Assembly (NCBI RefSeq): GCF_040869045.1
Contig: NC_090324.1
Location: 193,872,028-193,936,027 of the forward strand
DNA from: Eurosta solidaginis
Taxonomy: Eukaryota; Arthropoda; Insecta; Diptera; Tephritidae
DNA: 64,000 nt
Direction of reading: 5' to 3'
Translations under genes and position numbers: made by a program
The notes under the pieces: model-generated
Database searches by the model: none
What the model was told of the DNA's origin: nothing
What the model saw: only the letters and a program-made list of their open reading frames with translations
In this document: positions 1-15,600 of the stretch, one piece after another
Position numbering within the stretch: position 1 is the stretch's first letter
Layout: each line of letters opens with the position of its first letter

Positions 1-507
1 TTAGACATTTGTCGGAACCGACCGGATCGGACCACTATAGCATATATCCTCCATACAACCGATTTTTCAGAAAAAGAGGATTTTTGTAATATCTTACCCA
101 ATTTAACAGATTGAAGCTTCAAACTTCACCATATACTTTCGTATATTGAACATATTGTTGCCTGAAAAAATTTATGAGATCGGTCGTATATATAGTATAT
201 ATATGGTGGTATATATAGTATATATATGGTGGTATATATAGTATATATATATAGTATATATATATATATTTTCGCAAATTTTAGCCCCATTTTAACAGCT
301 AGAAGCTTCAAATTTCACCGAATATTTACTTATATAGCATATATTGTTGTCTGAAAAAATCATAGAGATCGGTTGTATATATAGTATATATCTCATACAA
401 CCGATTGTTCAGATAAGAAACTTTTCGCAATTTCTACCCCATTTTAACAGCTATAAGCTTCAAATTTCACCGATTGCTTACGTATATAGCATATATTGTT
501 GTCTGAA

Positions 508-558
508 AAAATCATAGAGATCGGTTGTATATATAGTATATATATCATACAACCGATT
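508..558. repeat. Inverted-repeat hairpin of the 152-bp monomer, representative
   Basis: The arm atcggttgtat is followed by an AT-rich loop of about 16 bases (tatagtatata core) and then its exact reverse complement atacaaccgat. The same arrangement recurs in most ggttg-type monomers of the array, for example near 368, 2820, 3946, 4098, 5372, 10438, 12047, 13178, 15787 and 18600. Other monomer types (ggttctat, ggtggtac, ggtgatat) keep only part of the pairing. Confidence 0.85.
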
Positions 559-1958
559 GTTCAGATAAGAAACTTTTCGCAATTTCTACCCCATTTTAAC
601 AGCTATAAGCTTCAAATTTCACTGATTGCTTAGTGATATAGCATATATTGTTGTCTGAAAAAATCATAGAGATCGGTTCTATATATAGTATATATCTCAT
701 ACAACCGATTGTTCAGATAAGAAACTTTTCGCAATTTCTACCCCATTTTAACAGCTAGGAGCTTCAAATTTCACCAACTGCTTACGTGTATAGCATATAT
801 TGATTTCTGAAAAAATCATTGAGATCGGTGATATACATAGTATATATCTCATACAACCGATTGTTCAGATAAGAAACTTTGCGCAATTTCTGCCCCGTTT
901 TAACAGTTAGAAGCTTCAAATTTCACAAAATGCTTTCGTATATAGCATATATTGTTGTCTGAAAAAATCATAGAGATCGGTGGTATATATATTATATACT
1001 TCATATAAACTGTCATATTGACCCCTTTTTTACGGCTAGAAGCTTCAAGATTCATCAAATTTTCTTCAAATAGTTACGTTTACGTCATATATTTTTGAAA
1101 TACGTGATTCGTAGCCATAGTTTTTACATGCAGACCACAAAAAACGTGAAGCTTTGCATCCTCACACAGATTACCTACCTATTTTTTATTTTATATTTAT
1201 CTTAAAAATCGTTTAGATATGTTCAAATTTCACCAAATGCTTACGTGTATAGCATATATTGTTGTCTGAGAAAATCATAGATACCGGTGGTATATATAGT
1301 ATATATCCCATACAACCGATTGTTCAGATAAGAAACTTTGCGCAATTTCTTCCCCATTTTAACAGTTATAAGCTTCAAATTTCACCGATTGCTTACGTAT
1401 ATAGTATGTATTGTTGTGTCAAAAAATCATAGAGATCGGTGATATATATAATATATATATGATGGTATATATAGTATATATATATACTATATATATTTTT
1501 TTTTACGATTTCGGCCCCATTTTAACAGCTAGAAGCTTCAAATTTCACCAACTGCTTACGTGTATAGCATATATTGATGTCTGAAAAAATCATTGAGATC
1601 GGTGGTACACATAGTATATATCTCATACAACCGATTGTTCAGATAAGAAACTTTGCGCAATTTCTGCCCCGTTTTAACAGTTAGAAGCTTCAAATTTCAC
1701 AAAATGCTTACGTATATAGCATATATTGTTGTCTGAAAAAATCATAGAGATCGGTCGTATATATATTATATACTTCATATAAACTGTCATTTTGACCCCT
1801 TTTTTACGGCTAGAATCTTCAAAATTCATCAAATTTCATCAAATAGTTACGTTTTCGTCATATATTTTTGAAATACGTGATTCGTAGTCATAGTTTTTAC
1901 ACGCAGACCACAAAAAACCTGAAACTTTGCATCCTCACACAAAGTACCTACCCGTTTT

Positions 1959-2330
1959 TATACCTTTCATGAAAATGAAATGGTATATTAATTTCGTCAC
2001 GAAACCGAAAATTGTAAGTCCTTAAAGGAAAATAGATAGACCCACCATTAAGTATACCGAAATAATCAGGTTTAAGAGCTGAGTTGTTTTAGCCATGTCC
2101 GTCTGTCCGTCTGTCCGTCTGTCCGTCTGTCTGTTTGTATGCAAACTAGTCCCTCAATTTTTGAGATATCTTGATAAAATTTGGTGAGCAGGTGTATTTG
2201 GGTGTCCGATTAGACATTTGTCGGAACCGACCGGATCGGACCACTATAGCATATATCCTCCATACAACCGATTTTTCAGAAAAAGAGGATTTTTGTAATA
2301 TCTTACCCAATTTAAAAGATTGAAGCTTCA
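1959..2330 (+). repeat. Module A (left-end head of family 1), representative copy
   Basis: About 370 bp. In order: tatacctttcat followed four bases later by an imperfect inverted copy (atgaaatggtata); gagctgagttg; TTTAGCCATGTCCGTC followed by a ccgtctgt minisatellite; tcaatttttgagatatc and tgataaaatttggt; the block tccgat...accgaccggatcgga; then the first monomer-like stretch (agcttcaaacttcacc), about 150 bp after the aaatttggt site. Minus-strand 61-codon open frames over each copy are conserved only because the DNA is. The head strongly resembles the left end of a dispersed fly repeat rather than a gene. I cannot give it a curated family name. Confidence 0.75.
2097..2135 (+). repeat. (CCGTCTGT)n minisatellite inside module A
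   Basis: Each head carries 2 to 5 direct copies of ccgtctgt after GCCATGT. I count about 4 copies near 2097, 2 near 3470, 3 near 4909, 3 near 7104, 5 near 9814, 4 near 11393, 4 near 12695, and 3 each near 13977, 15311, 18121 and 19552. It is the fastest-changing part of the unit and could tag individual units. Confidence 0.85.
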
Positions 2331-5300
2331 AACTTCACCATATACTTTCGTATATTGAACATATTGTTGCCTGAAAAAATGTATGAGATCGGTCGTATAT
2401 ATAGTATATATCCCCCACAACCGATTGTTCAGATAAGGAACTTTTCGTAATTACTGCCCTATTTTAAGAGCTAGAGGCTTCAAATTTCAGCGAATGCTTA
2501 CGTATATAGCATATATTGTTGTCTGAAAAAATCATAAAGATCGGTGGTATATATAGTATATATATGGTTTCGCAAATTTTAGCCCCATTTTAACAGCTAG
2601 AAGCTTCAAATTTCACCGAATATTTACTTATATAGCATATATTGTTGTCTGAAAAAATCATAGAGATCGGTTGTATATATAGTATATATCTCATACAACC
2701 GATTGTTCAGATAAGAAACTTTTCGCAATTTCTACTCCATTTTAACAGCTATAAGCTTCAAATTTTACCGATTGCTTACGTATATAGCATATATTGTTGT
2801 CTGAAAAAATCATAGAGATCGGTTGTATATATAGTATATATCTCATACAACCGATTGTTCAGATAAGAAACTTTTCGCAATTTCTAACCCATTTTAACAG
2901 CTAGAAGCTTCAAATTTCACCAACTGCTTACGTGTATAGCATATATTGATGTCTGAAAAAATCATTGAGATCGGTGGTACACATAGTATATATCTCATAC
3001 AACCGATTGTTCAGATAAGAAACTTTGCGCAATTTCTGCCCCGTTTTAACAGTTAGAAGCTTCAAATTTCACAAAATGCTTACGTATATAGCATATATTG
3101 TTGTCTGAAAAAATCATAGAGATCGGTCGTATATATATTATATACTTCATATAAACTGTCATTTTGACCCCTTTTTTACGGCTAGAATCTTCAAAATTCA
3201 TCAAATTTCATCAAATAGTTACGTTTTCGTCATATATTTTTGAAATACGTGATTCGTAGTCATAGTTTTTACACGCAGACCACAAAAAACCTGAAACTTT
3301 GCATCCTCACACAAAGTACCTACCTGTTTTTATACCTTTCATGAAAATGAAATGGTATATTAATTTCGTCACGAAACCGAAAATTGTAAGTCCTTAAAGG
3401 AAAATAGGTAGACCCACCATTAAGTATACCGAAATAATCAGGTTGAAGAGCTGAGTTGTTTTAGCCATGTCCGTCTGTCCGTCTGTCTGTTTGTATGCAA
3501 ACTAGTCCCTCAATTTTTGAGATATCTTGATAAAATTTGGTGAGCAGGTGTATTTGGGTGTCCGATTAGACATTTGTCGGAACCGACCGGATCGGACCAC
3601 TATAGCATATATCCTCCATACAACCGATTTTTCAGAAAAAGAGGATTTTTGTAATATCTTACCCAATTTAACAGATTGAAGCTTCAAACTTCACCATATA
3701 CTTTCGTATATTGAACATATTGTTGCCTGAAAAAGTTTATGAGATCGGTCGTATATATAGTATATATATGGTGGTATATATAGTATATATATGGTGGTAT
3801 ATATAGTATATATATATAGTATATATATATAGTATATATATATATATTTTCGCAAATTTTAGCCCCATTTTAACAGCTAGAAGCTTCAAATTTCACCGAA
3901 TATTTACTTATAGCATATATTGTTGTCTGAAAAAATCATAGAGATCGGTTGTATATATAGTATATATCTCATACAACCGATTGTTCAGATAAGAAACTTT
4001 TCGCAATTTCTACCCCATTTTAACAGCTATAAGCTTCAAATTTCACCGATTGCTTACGTATATAGCATATATTGTTGTCTGAAAAAATCATAGAGATCGG
4101 TTGTATATATAGTATATATCTCATACAACCGATTGTTCAGATAAGAAACTTTTCGCAATTTCTACCCCATTTTAACAGCTATAAGCTTCAAATTTCACTG
4201 ATTGCTTAGGTATATAGCATATATTGTTGTCTGAAAAAATCATAGAGATCGGTTCTATATATAGTATATATCTCATACAACCGATTTTTCAGATAAGAAA
4301 CTTTTCGCAATTTCTACCCCATTTTAACAGCTAGAAGCTTCAAATTTCACCAACTGCTTACGTGTATAGCATATATTGATGTCTGAAAAAATCATTGAGA
4401 TCGGTGATATACATAGTATATATCTCATACAACCGATTGTTCAGATAAGAAACTTTGCGCAATTTCTGCCCCGTTTTAACAGTTAGAAGCTTCAAATTTC
4501 ACAAAATGCTTTCGTATATAGCATATATTGTTGTCTGAAAAAATCATAGAGATCGGTGGTATATATATTATATACTTCATATAAACTGTCATATTGACCC
4601 CTTTTTTACGGCTAGAAGCTTCAAGATTCATCAAATTTTCTTCAAATAGTTACGTTTACGTCATATATTTTTGAAATACGTGATTCGTAGCCATAGTTTT
4701 TACATGCAGACCACAAAAAACGTGAAGCTTTGCATCCTCACACAGATTACCTACCTATTTTTATACCTTTCATGAAAATGAAATGGTATATTAATTTCGC
4801 GACGAAACCGAAAATTGTAAGTCCTTAAAGGAAAATAGATAGACCCACCATTAAGTATACCGAAATAATCAGGTTGAAGAGCTGAGTTGTTTTAGCCATG
4901 TCCGTCTGTCCGTCTGTCCGTCTGTCTGTTTGTATGCAAACTAGTCCCTCAATTTTTGAGATATCTTGATAAAATTTGGTGAGCAGATGTATTTGGGTGT
5001 CCGATTAGACATTTGTCGGAACCGACCGGATCGGACCACTATAGCATATATCCTCCATACAACCGATTTTTCAGAAAAAGAGGATTTTTGTAATATCTTA
5101 CCCAATTTAACAGATTGAAGCTTCAAACTTCACCATATACTTTCGTATATTGAACATATTGTTGCCTGAAAAAATTTATGAGATCGGTCGTATATATAGT
5201 ATATATATGGTGGTATATATAGTATATATATGGTGGTATATATAGTATATATATATAGTATATATATATATTTTTTCGCAAATTTTAGCCCCATTTTAAC

Positions 5301-6964
5301 AGCTAGAAGCTTCAAATTTCACCGAATATTTACTTATATAGCATATATTGTTGTCTGAAAAAATCATAGAGATCGGTTGTATATATAGTATATATCTCAT
5401 ACAACCGATTGTTCAGATAAGAAACTTTTCGCAATTTCTACCCCATTTTAACAGCTATAAGCTTCAAATTTCACCGATTGCTTACGTATATAGCATATAT
5501 TGTTGTCTGAAAAAATCATAGAGATCGGTTGTATATATAGTATATATATCATACAACCGATTGTTCAGATAAGAAACTTTTCGCAATTTCTACCCCATTT
5601 TAACAGCTATAAGCTTCAAATTTCACTGATTGCTTAGGTATATAGCATATATTGTTGTCTGAAAAAGTCATAGAGATCGGTTCTATATATAGAATATATC
5701 TCATACAACCGATTGTTCAGATAAGAAACTTTTCGCAATTTCTACCCCATTTTAACAGCTAGGAGCTTCAAATTTCACCAACTGCTTACGTGTATAGCAT
5801 ATATTGATGTCTGAAAAAATCATTGAGATCGGTGATATACATAGTATATATCTCATACAACCGATTGTTCAGATAAGAAACTTTGCGCAATTTCTGCCCC
5901 GTTTTAACAGTTAGAAGCTTCAAATTTCACAAAATGATTTCGTATATAGCATATATTGTTGTCTGAAAAAATCATAGAGATCGGTGGTATATATATTATA
6001 TACTTCATATAAACTGTCATATTGACCCCTTTTTTACGGCTAGAAGCTTCAAGATTCATTAAATTTTCTTCAAATAGTTACGTTTACGTCATATATTTTT
6101 GAAATACGTGATTCGTAGCCATAGTTTTTACATGCAGACCACAAAAAACGTGAAGCTTTGCATCCTCACACAGATTACCTACCTATTTTTTATTTTATAT
6201 TTATCTTAAAAATCGTTTAGATATGTTCAAATTTCACCAAATGATTACGTGTATAGCATATATTGTTCTCTGAGAAAATCATAGATACCGGTGGTATATA
6301 TAGTATATATCCCATACAACCGATTGTTCAGATAAGAAACTTTGCGCAATTTCTTCCCCATTTTAACAGTTATAAGCTTCAAATTTCACCGATTGCTTAC
6401 GTATATAGTATGTATTGTTGTGTCAAAAAATCATAGAGATCGGTGATATATATAATATATATATGATGGTATATATAGTATATATATATACTATATATAT
6501 ATTTTTTTTTACGATTTCGGCCCCATTTTAACAGCTAGAAGCTTCAAATTTCACCAACTGCTTACGTGTATAGCATATATTGATGTCTGAAAAAATCATT
6601 GAGATCGGTAGTACACATAGTATATATCTCATACAACCGATTGTTCAGATAAGAAACTTTGCGCAATTTCTGCCCCGTTTTAACAGTTAGAAGCTTCAAA
6701 TTTCACAAAATGCTTACGTATATAGCATATATTGTTGTCTGAAAAAATCATAGAGATCGGTCGTATATATATTATATACTTCATATAAACTGTCATTTTG
6801 ACCCCTTTTTTACGGCTAGAATCTTCAAAATTCATCAAATTTCATCAAATAGTTACGTTTTCGTCATATATTTTTGAAATACGTGATTCGTAGCCATAGT
6901 TTTTACACGCAGACCACAAAAAACCTGAAACTTTGCATCCTCACACAAAGTACCTACCCGTTTT

Positions 6965-9677
6965 TATACCTTTCATGAAAATGAAATGGTATATTAATTT
7001 CGTCACGAAACCGAAAATTGTAAGTCCTTAAAGGAAAATAGATAGACCCACCATTAAGTATACCGAAATAATCAGGTTGAAGAGCTGAGTTGTTTTAGCC
7101 ATGTCCGTCTGTCCGTCTGTCCGTCTGTCTGTTTGTATGCAAACTAGTCCCTCAATTTTTGAGATATCTTGATAAAATTTGGTGAGCAGGTGTATTTGGG
7201 TGTCCGATTAGACATTTGTCGGAGCCGACCGGATCGGACCACTATAGCATATATCCTCCATACAACCGATTTTTCAGAAAAAGAGGATTTTTGTAATATC
7301 TTACCCAATTTAACAGATTGAAGCTTCAAACTTCACCATATACTTTCGTATATTGAACATATTGTTGCCTGAAAAAATTTATGAGATCGGTCGTATATAT
7401 AGTATATATCCCCCACAACCGATTGTTCAGATAAGGAACTTTTCGTAATTACTGCCCTATTTTAAGAGCTAGAGGTTTCAAATTTCACCAACTGCTTACG
7501 TGTATAGCATGTATTGATGTCTGAAAAAATCATTGAGATCGGTGGTACACATAGTATATATCTCATACAACCGATTGTTCAGATAAGAAACTTTGCGCAA
7601 TTTCTGCCCCGTTTTAACAGTTAGAAGCTTCAAATTTCACAAAATGCTTACGTATATAGCATATATTGTTGTCTGAAAAAATCATAGAGATCGGTCGTAT
7701 ATATATTATATACTTCATATAAACTGTCATTTTGACCCCTTTTTTACGGCTAGAATCTTCAAAATTCATGAAATTTCATCAAATAGTTACGTTTTCGTCA
7801 TATATTTTTGAAATACGTGATTCGTAGTCATATGGTGGTATATATAGTATATATATATAGTATATATATATAGTATATATATATATTTTTTCGCAAATTT
7901 TAGCCCCATTTTAACAGCTAGAAGCTTCAAATTTCACCGAATATTTACTTATATAGCATATATTGTTGTCTGAAAAAATCATAGAGATCGGTTGTATATA
8001 TAGTATATATCTCATACAACCGATTGTTCAGATAAGAAACTTTTCGCAATTTACCTCCATTTTAACAGCTATAAGCTTCAAATTTCACCGATTGCTTACG
8101 TATATAGCATATATTGTTGTCTGAAAAAATCATAGAGATCGGTTGTATATATAGTTATATATCTCATACAACCGATTGTTCAGATAAGAAACTTTTCGCA
8201 ATTTCTACCCCATTTTAACAGCTATAAGCTTCAATTTCACTGATTGCTTACGTATATAGCATATATTGTTGTCTGAAAAAATCATAGAGATCGGTTCTAT
8301 ATATAGTATATATCTCATAAACCGATTGTTCAGATAAGAAACTTTTCGCAATTTCTACCCATTTTAACAGCTAGAAGCTTCAAATTTCACCAACTGCTTA
8401 CGTGTATAGCATATATTGATGTCTGAAAAAATCATTGAGATCGGTGGTACACATAGTATATATCTCATACAACCGATTGTTCAGATAAGAAACTTTGCGC
8501 AATTTCTGTCCCGTTTTAACAGTTAGAAGCTTCAAATTTCACAAAATGCTTACGTATATAGCATATATTGTTGTCTGAAAAAATCATAGAGATCGGTCGT
8601 ATATATATATTATATACTTCATATAAACTGTCATTTTGACCCCTTTTTTACGGCTAGAATCTTCAAAATTCATGAAATTTCATCAAATAGTTACGTTTTC
8701 GTCATATATTTTTGAAATACGTGATTCGTAGTCATATGGTGGTATATATAGTATATATATATAGTATATATATAGTATATATATATATATTTTCGCAAAT
8801 TTTAGCCCCATTTTAACAGCTAGAAGCTTCAAATTTCACCGAATATTTACTTATATAGCGTATATTGTTGTCTGAAAAATCATAGAGATCGGTTGTATAT
8901 ATAGTATATATCTCATACAACCGATTGTTCATTTTAACAGCTATAAGCTTCAAATTTCACACGATTGCTTACGTATATAGCATATATTGTTGTCTGAAAA
9001 AATCATAGAGATCGGTTGTATATATAGTATATATCTCATACAACCGATTGTTCAGATAAGAAACTTTTCGCAATTTCTACCCCATTTTAACAGCTATAAG
9101 CTTCAAATTTCACTGATTGCTTAGGTATATAGCATATATTGTTGTCTGAAAAAATCATAGAGATCGGTTCTATATATAGTATATATCTCATACAACCGAT
9201 TGTTCAGATAAGAAACTTTTCGCAATTTCTACCCCATTTTAACAGCTAGAAGCTTCAAATTTCACCAACTGCTTACGTGTATAGCATATATTGATGTCTG
9301 AAAAAATCATTGAGATCGGTGATATACATAGTATATATCTCATACAACCGATTGTTCAGATAAGAAACTTTGCGCAATTTCTGCCCCGTTTTAACAGTTA
9401 GAAGCTTCAAATTTCACAAAATGCTTTCGTATATAGCATATATTGTTGTCTGAAAAAATCATAGAGATCGGTGGTATATATATTATATACTTCATATAAA
9501 CTGTCATATTGACCCCTTTTTTACGGCTAGAAGCTTCAAGATTCATCAAATTTTCTTCAAATAGTTACGTTTACGTCATATATTTTTGAAATACGTGATT
9601 CGTAGCCATAGTTTTTACATGCAGACCACAAAAAACGTGAAGCTTTGCATCCTCACACAGATTACCTACCTATTTTT
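6965..9677. repeat. Rearranged satellite unit with 904-bp internal duplication
   Basis: This unit contains an abnormal junction, gattcgtagtcata joined directly to tggtggtatata, near 7829 and again near 8733, so a segment of about 904 bp including the junction is duplicated in tandem. Between about 8040 and 8950 the sequence also shows an unusual number of one- to few-base losses (acctccatt, cttcaatttcac, ctcataaaccg, gaaaaatcat) and a loss of about 30-40 bp after gattgttc near 8930. This may be real decay or local assembly or consensus noise. Confidence 0.7.
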
Positions 9678-12600
9678 ATACCTTTCATGAAAATGAAATG
9701 GTATATTAATTTCGTCACGAAACCGAAAATTGTAAGTCCTTAAAGGAAAATAGATAGACCCACCATTAAGTATACCGAAATAATCAGGTTGAAGAGCTGA
9801 GTTGTTTTAGCCATGTCCGTCTGTCCGTCTGTCCGTCTGTCCGTCTGTCCGTCTGTCTGTTTGTATGCAAACTAGTCCCTCAATTTTTGAGATATCTTGA
9901 TAAAATTTGGTGAGCAGGTGTATTTGGGTGTCCGATTAGACATTTGTCGGAACCGACCGGATCGGACCACTATAGCATATGTATATCCTCCATAAAACCG
10001 ATTTTTCAGAAAAAGAGGATTTTTGTAATATCTTACCCAATTTAACAGATTGAAGCTTCAAACTTCACCATATACTTTCGTATATTGAACATATTGTTGC
10101 CTGAAAAAATTTATGAGATCGGTCGTATATATAGTATATATCCCCCACAACCGATTGTTCAGATAAGGAACTTTTCGTAATTACTGCCCTATTTTAAGAG
10201 CTAGAGGCTTCAAATTTCAGCGAATGCTTGCGTATATAGCATATATTGTTGTCTGAAAAAAATCATAAAGATCGGTGGTATATATAGTATATATATGGTG
10301 GTATATATAGTATATATATATAGTATATATATATATATTTTCGCAAATTTTAGCCCCATTTTAACAGCTAGAAGCTTCAAATTTCACCGAATATTTACTT
10401 ATATAGCATATATTGTTGTCGGAAAAAATCATAGAGATCGGTTGTATATATAGTATATATCTCATACAACCGATTGTTCAGATAAGAAACTTTTCGCAAT
10501 TTCTACTCCATTTTAACAGCTATAAGCTTCAAATTTCACCGATTGCTTACGTATATAGCATATATTGTTGTCTGAAAAAATCATAGAGATCGGTTGTATA
10601 TATAGTATATATCTCATACAACCGATTGTTCAGATAAGAAACTTTTCGCAATTTCTACCCCATTTTAACAGCTATAAGCTTCAAATTTCACTGATTGCTT
10701 ACGTATATAGCATATATTGTTGTCTGAAAAAATCATAGAGATCGGTTCTATATATAGTATATATCTCATAAAACCGATTGTTCAGATAAGAAACTTTTCG
10801 CAATTTCTACCCCATTTTAACAGCTATAAGCTTCAAATTTCACTGATTGCTTAGGTATATAGCATATATTGTTGTCTGAAAAAAATCATAGAGATCGGTT
10901 CTATATATAGTATATATCTCATACAACCGATTGTTTAGATAAGAAACTTTGCGCAATTTCTGCCCCGTTTTAACAGTTAGAAGCTTCAAATTTCACAAAA
11001 TGCTTTCGTATATAGCATATATTGTTGTCTGAAAAAATCATAGAGATCGGTGGTATATATATTATATACTTCATATAAACTGTCATATTGACCCCTTTTT
11101 TACGGCTAGAAGCTTCAAGATTCATCAAATTTTCTTCAAATAGTTACGTTTACGTCATATATTTTTGAAATACGTGATTCGTAGCCATAGTTTTTACATG
11201 CAGACCACAAAAAACGTGAAGCTTTGCATCCTCACACAGATTACCTACCTATTTTTATACCTTTCATGAAAATGAAATGGTATATTAATTTCGTCATGAA
11301 ACCGAAAATTGTAAGTCCTTAAAGGAAAATAGATAGACCCACCATTAAGTATACCGAAATAATCAGGTTGAAGAGCTGAGTTGTTTTAGCCATGTCCGTC
11401 TGTCCGTCTGTCCGTCTGTCCGTCTGTCTGTTTGTATGCAAACTAGTCCCTCAATTTTTGAGATATCTTGATAAAATTTGGTGAGCAGGTGTATTTGGGT
11501 GTCCGATTAGACATTTGTCGGAACCGACCGGATCGGACCACTATAGCATATGTATATCCTCCATAAAACCGATTTTTCAGAAAAAGAGGATTTTTGTAAT
11601 ATCTTACCCAATTTAACAGATTGAAGCTTCAAACTTCACCATATACTTTCGTATATTGAACATATTGTTGCCTGAAAAAGTTTATGAGATCGGTCGTATA
11701 TATAGTATATATATGGTGGTATATATAGTATATATATGGTGGTATATATAGTATATATATATAGTATATATATATAGAATATATATATATATTTTCGCAA
11801 ATTTTAGCCCCATTTTAACAGCTATAAGCTTCAAATTTCACCGAATATTTACTTATATAGCATATATTGTTGTCTGAAAAAATCATAGAGATCGGTTGTA
11901 TATATAGTATATATCTCATACAACCGATTGTTCAGATAAGAAACTTTTCGCAATTTCTACCCCATTTTAACAGCTATAAGCTTCAAATTTCACCGATTGC
12001 TTACGTATATAGCATATATTGTTGTCTGAAAAAATCATAGAGATCGGTTGTATATATAGTATATATCTCATACAACCGATTGTTCAGATAAGAAACTTTT
12101 CGCAATTTCTACCCCATTTTAACAGCTATAAGCTTCAAATTTCACTGATTGCTTAGGTATATAGCATATATTGTTGTCTGAAAAAATCATAGAGATCGGT
12201 TCTATATATAGTATATATCTCATACAACCGATTGTTTAGATAAGAAACTTTGCGCAATTTCTGCCCCGTTTTAACAGTTAGAAGCTTCAAATTTCACAAA
12301 ATGCTTTCGTATATAGCATATATTGTTGTCTGAAAAAATCATAGAGATCGGTGGTATATATATTATATACTTCATATAAACTGTCATATTGACCCCTTTT
12401 TTACGGCTAGAAGCTTCAAGATTCATCAAATTTTCTTCAAATAGTTACGTTTACGTCATATATTTTTGAAATACGTGATTCGTAGCCATAGTTTTTACAT
12501 GCAGACCACAAAAAACGTGAAGCTTAGCATCCTCACACAGATTACCTACCTATTTTTATACCTTTCATGAAAATGAAATGGTATATTAATTTCGTCACGA

Positions 12601-15600
12601 ACCCGAAAATTGTAAGTCCTTAAAAGAAAATAGATAGACCCACCATTAAGTATACCGAAATAATCAGGTTGAAGAGCTGAGTTGTTTTAGCCATGTCCGT
12701 CTGTCCGTCTGTCCGTCTGTCCGTCTGTCTGTTTGTATGCAAACTAGTCCCTCAATTTTTGAGATATCTTGATAAAATTTGGTGAGCAGGTGTATTTGGG
12801 TGTCCGATTAGACATTTGTCGGAACCGACCGGATCGGACCACTATAGCATATATCCTCCATACAACCGATTTTTCAGAAAAAGAGGATTTTTGTAATATC
12901 TTACCCAATTTAACAGATTGAAGCTTCAAACTTCACCATATACTTTCGTATATTGAACATATTTTTGCCTGAAAAAATTTATGAGATCGGTCGTATATAT
13001 AGTATATATATGGTGGTATATATAGTATATATATGGTGGTATATATTGTATATATATATAGTATATATATATATATTTTCGCAAATTTTAGCCCCATTTT
13101 AACAGCTAGAAGCTTCAAATTTCACCGAATATTTACTTATATAGCATATATTGTTGTCTGAAAAAATCATAGAGATCGGTTGTATATATAGTATATATCT
13201 CATACAACCGATTGTTCAGATAAGAAACTTTTCGCAATTTCTACCCCATTTTAACAGCTATAAGCTTCAAATTTCACCGATTGCTTACGTATATAGCATA
13301 TATTGTTGTCTGAAAAAATCATAGAGATCGGTTGTATATATAGTATATATATCATACAACCGATTGTTCAGATAAGAAACTTTTCGCAATTTCTACCCCA
13401 TTTTAACAGCTAGAAGCTTCAAATTTCACCAACTGCTTACGTGTATAACATATATTGATGTCTGAAAAAATCATTGAGATCGGTGGTACACATAGTATAT
13501 ATCTCATACAACCGATTGTTCAGATAAGAAACTTTGCGCAATTTCTGCCCCGTTTTAACAGTTAGAAGCTTCAAATTTCACAAAATGCTTACGTATATAG
13601 CATATATTGTTGTCTGAAAAAATCATAGAGATCGGTCGTATATATATTATATACTTCATATAAACTGTCATTTTGACCCCTTTTTTACGGCTAGAATATT
13701 CAAAATTCATCAAATTTCATCAAATAGTTACGTTTTCGTCATATATTTTTGAAATACGTGATTCGTAGTCATAGTTTTTACACGCAGACCACAAAAAACC
13801 TGAAACTTTGCATCCTCACACAAAGTACCTACCTGTTTTTATACCTTTCATGAAAATGAAATGGTATATTAATTTCGTCACGAAACCGAAAATTGTAAGT
13901 CCTTAAAGGAAAATAGATAGACCCACCATTAAGTATACCGAAATAATCAGGTTGAAGAGCTGAGTTGTTTTAGCCATGTCCGTCTGTCCGTCTGTCCGTC
14001 TGTCTGTTTGTATGCAAACTAGTCCCTCAATTTTTGAGATATCTTGATAAAATTTGGTGAGCAGGTGTATTTGGGTGTCCGATTAGACATTTGTCGGAAC
14101 CGACCGGATCGGACCACTATAGCATATATCCTCCATACAACCGATTTTTCAGAAAAAGAGGATTTTTGTAATATCTTACCCAATTTAACAGATTGAAGCT
14201 TCAAACTTCACCATATACTTTCGTATATTGAACATATTGTTGCCTGAAAAAGTTTATGAGATCGGTCGTATATATAGTATATATATGGTGGTATATATAG
14301 TATATATATGGTGGTATATATAGTATATATATATAGTATATATATGGTGGTATATATAGTATATATATGGTGGTATATATTGTATATATATATAGTATAT
14401 ATATATATATTTTCGCAAATTTTAGCCCCATTTTAACAGCTAGAAGCTTCAAATTTCGCCGAATATTTACTTATATAGCATATATTGTTGTCTAAAAAAA
14501 TCATAGAGATCGGTTGTATATATAGTATATATCTCATACAACCGATTGTTCAGATAAGAAACTTTTCGCAATTTCTACCCCATTTTAACAGCTATAAGCT
14601 TCAAATTTCACCGATTGCTTACGTATATAGCATATATTGTTGTCTGAAAAAATCATAGAGATCGGTTGTATATATAGTATATATCTCATACAACCGATTG
14701 TTCAGATAAGAAACTTTTCGCAATTTCTACCCCATTTTAACAGCTATAAGCTTCAAATTTCACTGATTGCTTAGGTATATAGCATATATTGTTGTCTGAA
14801 AAAATCATAGAGATCGGTTCTATATATAGTATATATCTCATACAACCGATTGTTTAGATAAGAAACTTTGCGCAATTTCTGCCCCGTTTTAACAGTTAGA
14901 AGCTTCAAATTTCACAAAATGCTTTCGTATATAGCATATATTGTTGTCTGAAAAAATCATAGAGATCGGTGGTATATATATTATATACTTCATATAAACT
15001 GTCATATTGACCCCTTTTTTACGGCTAGAAGCTTCAAGATTCATCAAATTTTCTTCAAATAGTTACGTTTACGTCATATATTTTTGAAATACGTGATTCG
15101 TAGCCATAGTTTTTACATGCAGACCACAAAAAACGTGAAGCTTAGCATCCTCACACAGATTACCTACCTATTTTTATACCTTTCATGAAAATGAAATGGT
15201 ATATTAATTTCGTCACGAACCCGAAAATTGTAAGTCCTTAAAGGAAAATAGATAGACCCACCATTAAGTATACCGAAATAATCAGGTTGAAGAGCTGAGT
15301 TGTTTTAGCCATGTCCGTCTGTCCGTCTGTCCGTCTGTCTGTTTGTATGCAAACTAGTCCCTCAATTTTTGAGATATCTTGATAAAATTTGGTGAGCAGG
15401 TGTATTTGGGTGTCCGATTAGACATTTGTCGGAACCGACCGGATCGGACCACTATAGCATATATCCTCCATACAACCGATTTTTCAGAAAAAGAGGATTT
15501 TTGTAATATCTTACCCAATTTAACAGATTGAAGCTTCAAACTTCACCATATACTTTCGTATATTGAACATATTGTTGCCTGAAAAAATTTATGAGATCGG

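Noticed and set aside
2146..2331. Conserved 61-codon minus-strand frames repeated at each module A (and the tyrosine/isoleucine-rich frames next to them)
   Set aside because: They recur only because the DNA is a tandem repeat. The Tyr/Ile-rich ones translate TA dinucleotide runs, and nothing suggests selection on the protein.
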